Source: Alphaproteobacteria bacterium
GTDB lineage: Bacteria; Pseudomonadota; Alphaproteobacteria; Micropepsales; Micropepsaceae
Assembly (NCBI GenBank): GCA_025350465.1
Contig: JANXXU010000002.1
Coordinates: 146,176 to 210,175, forward strand
DNA: 64,000 nucleotides
Reading direction: 5' to 3'
The notes below the pieces were generated by a model. The model was not told the DNA's origin. It did not search any database and saw nothing but the letters and a program-made list of their open reading frames with translations. Numbering within the stretch: the first letter of the stretch is position 1; the number at the start of each line of letters is the position of its first letter. This document shows positions 61,882 through 64,000 of this stretch, one piece after another. The position numbers and the translations under genes were made by a program.

Positions 61882-63300
61882 ATGACACCATCTGAATTCC
61901 GACGCATCGGACACCGCATGATCGATTGGATCGCGGATTACCGCGAGACGCTCGGTGAGCGCCCGGTGTTGGCGCCGGCTAAGCCCGGCGAGATCAAGGC
62001 GATGTTGCCGCCCTCCCCGCCCGATCACCCCGAAGCGATGGAGACCGTGCTTGCCGATTTCGATCGGATCGCGCGGCATGGCATCACCAATTGGCAGCAT
62101 CCACGTTTCATGGCGTATTTCCCGGGCAACGCGCTGCTCGCCGGCGTGCTCGCGGACCTTGCGTCGACCGGCCTCGGCGTCGTCGGACTGACGTGGGCTG
62201 CCAGCCCGGCGGTCACCGAGCTCGAAGAGGTCATGATGGGGTGGATGCGCCAAGCGCTCGGCCTCCCGGCCGCGTTCAGCGGCGTGATCCAAGACACCGC
62301 GTCGACGGCAACATTAGTGGCTCTCGTCTGCGCCCGCGAACGCACGACGCGCTATGCGCTCGCTCGCGGCGGGTTGCACGGTGAGCCGAAGCGATTGACA
62401 ATTTATACGTCGTCGCAAGCGCACTCATCGGTTGAGAAAGCAGCACTCATCGCCGATTTCGGGCGCGCGAATTTGCGCCTGGTACCGTGTGACGCAAATT
62501 ACGCGATGCGCGTGGATTGCCTGGCGCAGATGATCGAGGAAGATGTCGCGGCGGGATCGACACCATGCGCGGTCGTCGCGACGACAGGTACGACGGCGGC
62601 GGCCGCGCTCGACCCGGTCGGCGAAATCGCGAAGCTCGCGCGCGCGCACGACATGTGGCTGCACGTCGACGGCGCGATGGCGGGAAGCGCGATGATCCTG
62701 CCAGAATTCCGGTGGATGTGGGAAGGGATAGAGAATGCGGATTCGATTGTGCTCAACCCGCACAAATGGCTCGGCGTGCCGTTCGACTGCTCGCTCTATT
62801 ACGTCCGCGATGCGGAGCATCTGGTGCGCGTGATGTCGACCAACCCGAGCTTCCTGCGCTCGAGCGTCGACGACCAGGTGAAGTCGCTGCGCGACTGGGG
62901 CATTCCGCTCGGGCGGCGGTTTCGAGCACTGAAGCTGTGGTTCGTGTTGCGCGAGCAAGGCATCGTGGCGCTTCAGGCGCGCCTCAGACGCGATCTCGCT
63001 AACGCGCAAATGCTCGCGGCCCGCGTCCGCGCGACGCCCGGCTGGCAGGTGCTCGCGCCCGTCCTGCTGCAGACCGTGTGCGTTCGGCACGAACCTTCGG
63101 GGTCGCAGGGCGAAGCGCTCGACCGCCACACGCTCGACTGGGTAGAACGCGTCAACCGCTCGGGTGTTGCTTATTTGACGCCGGCGTTGCTCGACGGGCG
63201 GTGGATGGTGCGGATTTCGATCGGCTCCGCCGAAACGGAGGAAAGCGACGTGCAGCGCGTCTGGCAGGCGATCCGCCAGGCGGCCGAAGGCGCGACCTAG
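61882..63300 (+). CDS. Group II PLP-dependent amino acid decarboxylase (aromatic-L-amino-acid type)
   Basis: 472 residues from ATG 61882; ATG 61840 would add 14. The PLP Lys is in SIVLNPHKWLGVPFDCSLYY, with HVDGAMAGSAMILPEF before it. The N-terminal MTPSEFRRIGHRMIDWIADY and GITNWQHPRFMAYFPGNALL stretches are typical of the DOPA/tryptophan/tyrosine decarboxylase branch. Decarboxylation of an aromatic or related amino acid to its amine is expected; specificity is unknown. It stands alone, and the next small membrane-protein gene follows 110 bases later. Confidence 0.93.
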   Translation: MTPSEFRRIGHRMIDWIADYRETLGERPVLAPAKPGEIKAMLPPSPPDHPEAMETVLADFDRIARHGITNWQHPRFMAYFPGNALLAGVLADLASTGLGVVGLTWAASPAVTELEEVMMGWMRQALGLPAAFSGVIQDTASTATLVALVCARERTTRYALARGGLHGEPKRLTIYTSSQAHSSVEKAALIADFGRANLRLVPCDANYAMRVDCLAQMIEEDVAAGSTPCAVVATTGTTAAAALDPVGEIAKLARAHDMWLHVDGAMAGSAMILPEFRWMWEGIENADSIVLNPHKWLGVPFDCSLYYVRDAEHLVRVMSTNPSFLRSSVDDQVKSLRDWGIPLGRRFRALKLWFVLREQGIVALQARLRRDLANAQMLAARVRATPGWQVLAPVLLQTVCVRHEPSGSQGEALDRHTLDWVERVNRSGVAYLTPALLDGRWMVRISIGSAETEESDVQRVWQAIRQAAEGAT

Positions 63301-63410
63301 TGCTGGTGCCTGGCGGAACCGGCGAGCCACTCGCGCATTCTCGGTCACAAAGTCGCCACGGAGTTCGTACCCTAATCGGCAATTGGTGGGCGGCACGAGA
63401 GGCGGAAACG

Positions 63411-63677
63411 ATGCGCGTACGAAATCGGCTAATTTTGAGAACCGGCGCGGCGGCCGCGACCACGTTGCTGACATCGTCGGCCGCATTCGCGGCGGCGCAG
63501 GAGCCGTTGATCTCGGGCGACAGATGGGTCGCCTTCGCAATCATCGGCGGCCTGGTGATCGCCGTCTTGCTCTTCGTCTTCGCCTCGGTCGGCGTCGCGC
63601 GGCGCGATGCGACGGCGCAGCGCGGCAGCAAGAGCGACGATGACGGCCTTCCGATCTTCGGTGGCGACGACGACTGA
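63411..63677 (+). CDS. Small exported/membrane protein of unknown function
   Basis: 88 residues, with GAGG upstream of ATG 63411. A signal-like N-terminus (ILRTGAAAATTLLTSSAAFA) is followed by a second hydrophobic segment (WVAFAIIGGLVIAVLLFVFA), a basic stretch (GVARRDATAQRG) and an acidic end (SKSDDDGLPIFGGDDD). No family recognised. Confidence 0.65.
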   Translation: MRVRNRLILRTGAAAATTLLTSSAAFAAAQEPLISGDRWVAFAIIGGLVIAVLLFVFASVGVARRDATAQRGSKSDDDGLPIFGGDDD

Positions 63678-63726
63678 ACTGACGCCTCAACCCACTCGCG
63701 GCGGGGTGGATCTGGCCGCCGCCATA

Positions 63727-64000
63727 CTAAGCGCGCATGCCCATCGCCGGACGGAACGGCGGAGGGTCGTCGTCGGGAAAATATACAGGCGCGTAGTGGC
63801 TGAACTCCATCGAGTAGCTCGCGGCACCGCGGCTGATTTTGCTTAACGCGTCTTCATAACCGAACATATTGGCGAGCGGCACGGTCGCGGTAATGACCTG
63901 CGCATTGCCGCGCGTATCCGTGCCTTGAACCTGGCCGCGCCTTGAATTGATGTCGCCGATGACGCCGCCGAGGAAATCGTCCGGCGTCACCACCTCGACC
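63727..64000 (-). CDS. fusA: Elongation factor G, C-terminal part, runs off the window
   Basis: 91 residues visible, frame open to base 64000 ([20 protein letters not shown]). This is the domain V region of [43 protein letters not shown] and [12 protein letters not shown]. The tail ([18 protein letters not shown]) is unlike the E. coli end. It translocates ribosomes. Whether it is the main EF-G or a paralogue cannot be told from this fragment. Confidence 0.9.
   Translation of the reverse strand, partial: VEVVTPDDFLGGVIGDINSRRGQVQGTDTRGNAQVITATVPLANMFGYEDALSKISRGAASYSMEFSHYAPVYFPDDDPPPFRPAMGMRA

Overview
The window is GC-rich chromosomal DNA, densely coding on both strands. Family content and gene order point to an Alphaproteobacterium, probably free-living. 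The indicators are two-subunit glycyl-tRNA synthetase, pyruvate phosphate dikinase, the neighbourhood octaprenyl-diphosphate synthase / DUF2007 / methyltransferase / S49 peptidase / glyQ / glyS, the run ETF-ubiquinone oxidoreductase / TPR protein / IspE, an LptB, and M13 and TonB-dependent proteins. I cannot name the genus. I saw no rRNA, tRNA, CRISPR array, intact insertion sequence or prophage.

Layout. 1-5.5 kb: the N-terminal part of a sulfatase, a divergent pair of DJ-1/PfpI-fold genes (exported protein and GlxA-type regulator), an NTF2-like exported protein, an AraC-type regulator overlapping an endonuclease III-like gene, and a SleB-type wall hydrolase. 5.5-6.6 kb: a gene-poor stretch with an AT-rich island. 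6.6-14.6 kb: a His-rich exported protein, an alpha/beta hydrolase, an M13 metallopeptidase, a DUF3108 protein, a GPH/MFS symporter and small proteins. 14.8-25.5 kb: a TPR-sulfotransferase, PPDK, a LysE exporter, a GNAT, and a probable envelope-glycan locus (GT2-GtrA, 2OG-Fe(II) oxygenase, ArnT/PMT-like transferase). 25.7-30.0 kb: PepSY protein, LptB, and a divergent OmpR-type response regulator and histidine kinase, followed by a COG4705 (DUF347-repeat) membrane protein. Two 11-bp direct repeats sit just upstream of a recognisable promoter for that membrane protein. 30.2-36.2 kb: a beta-lactamase-fold membrane hydrolase, a glycine-zipper protein and glyS/glyQ, which are separated by a compound palindromic repeat. 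36.4-41.6 kb: an accessory block (flavodoxin, TetR regulator, TonB receptor, divergent class III aminotransferase) lying inside the otherwise conserved ispB-to-glyQS neighbourhood. 41.7-45.0 kb: that housekeeping cluster continues. 45.0-47.1 kb: a compact arsenic operon arsR-arsI-arsC-aqpS with a near-consensus, probably leaderless promoter. 47.1-55.5 kb: ispE, a TPR protein, ETF-QO, uracil-DNA glycosylase, a truncated relic, a lytic transglycosylase, a second compound repeat and moaB. 55.5-64 kb: a phospholipase D, tandemly duplicated TPR proteins, a DoxX-like protein, a D,D-carboxypeptidase, a GST, an orphan ribbon-helix-helix protein, an aromatic-L-amino-acid-decarboxylase-like enzyme and the C-terminus of EF-G.

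The most promising leads are the two-component/PepSY/COG4705 module with its operator-like direct repeats, the organoarsenical arsR-arsI-arsC-aqpS operon, the accessory TonB/aminotransferase block with TTCGAC palindromes, the endonuclease III homologue lacking both canonical catalytic residues, the compositionally odd patch inside glyS, and the paired compound repeat elements.
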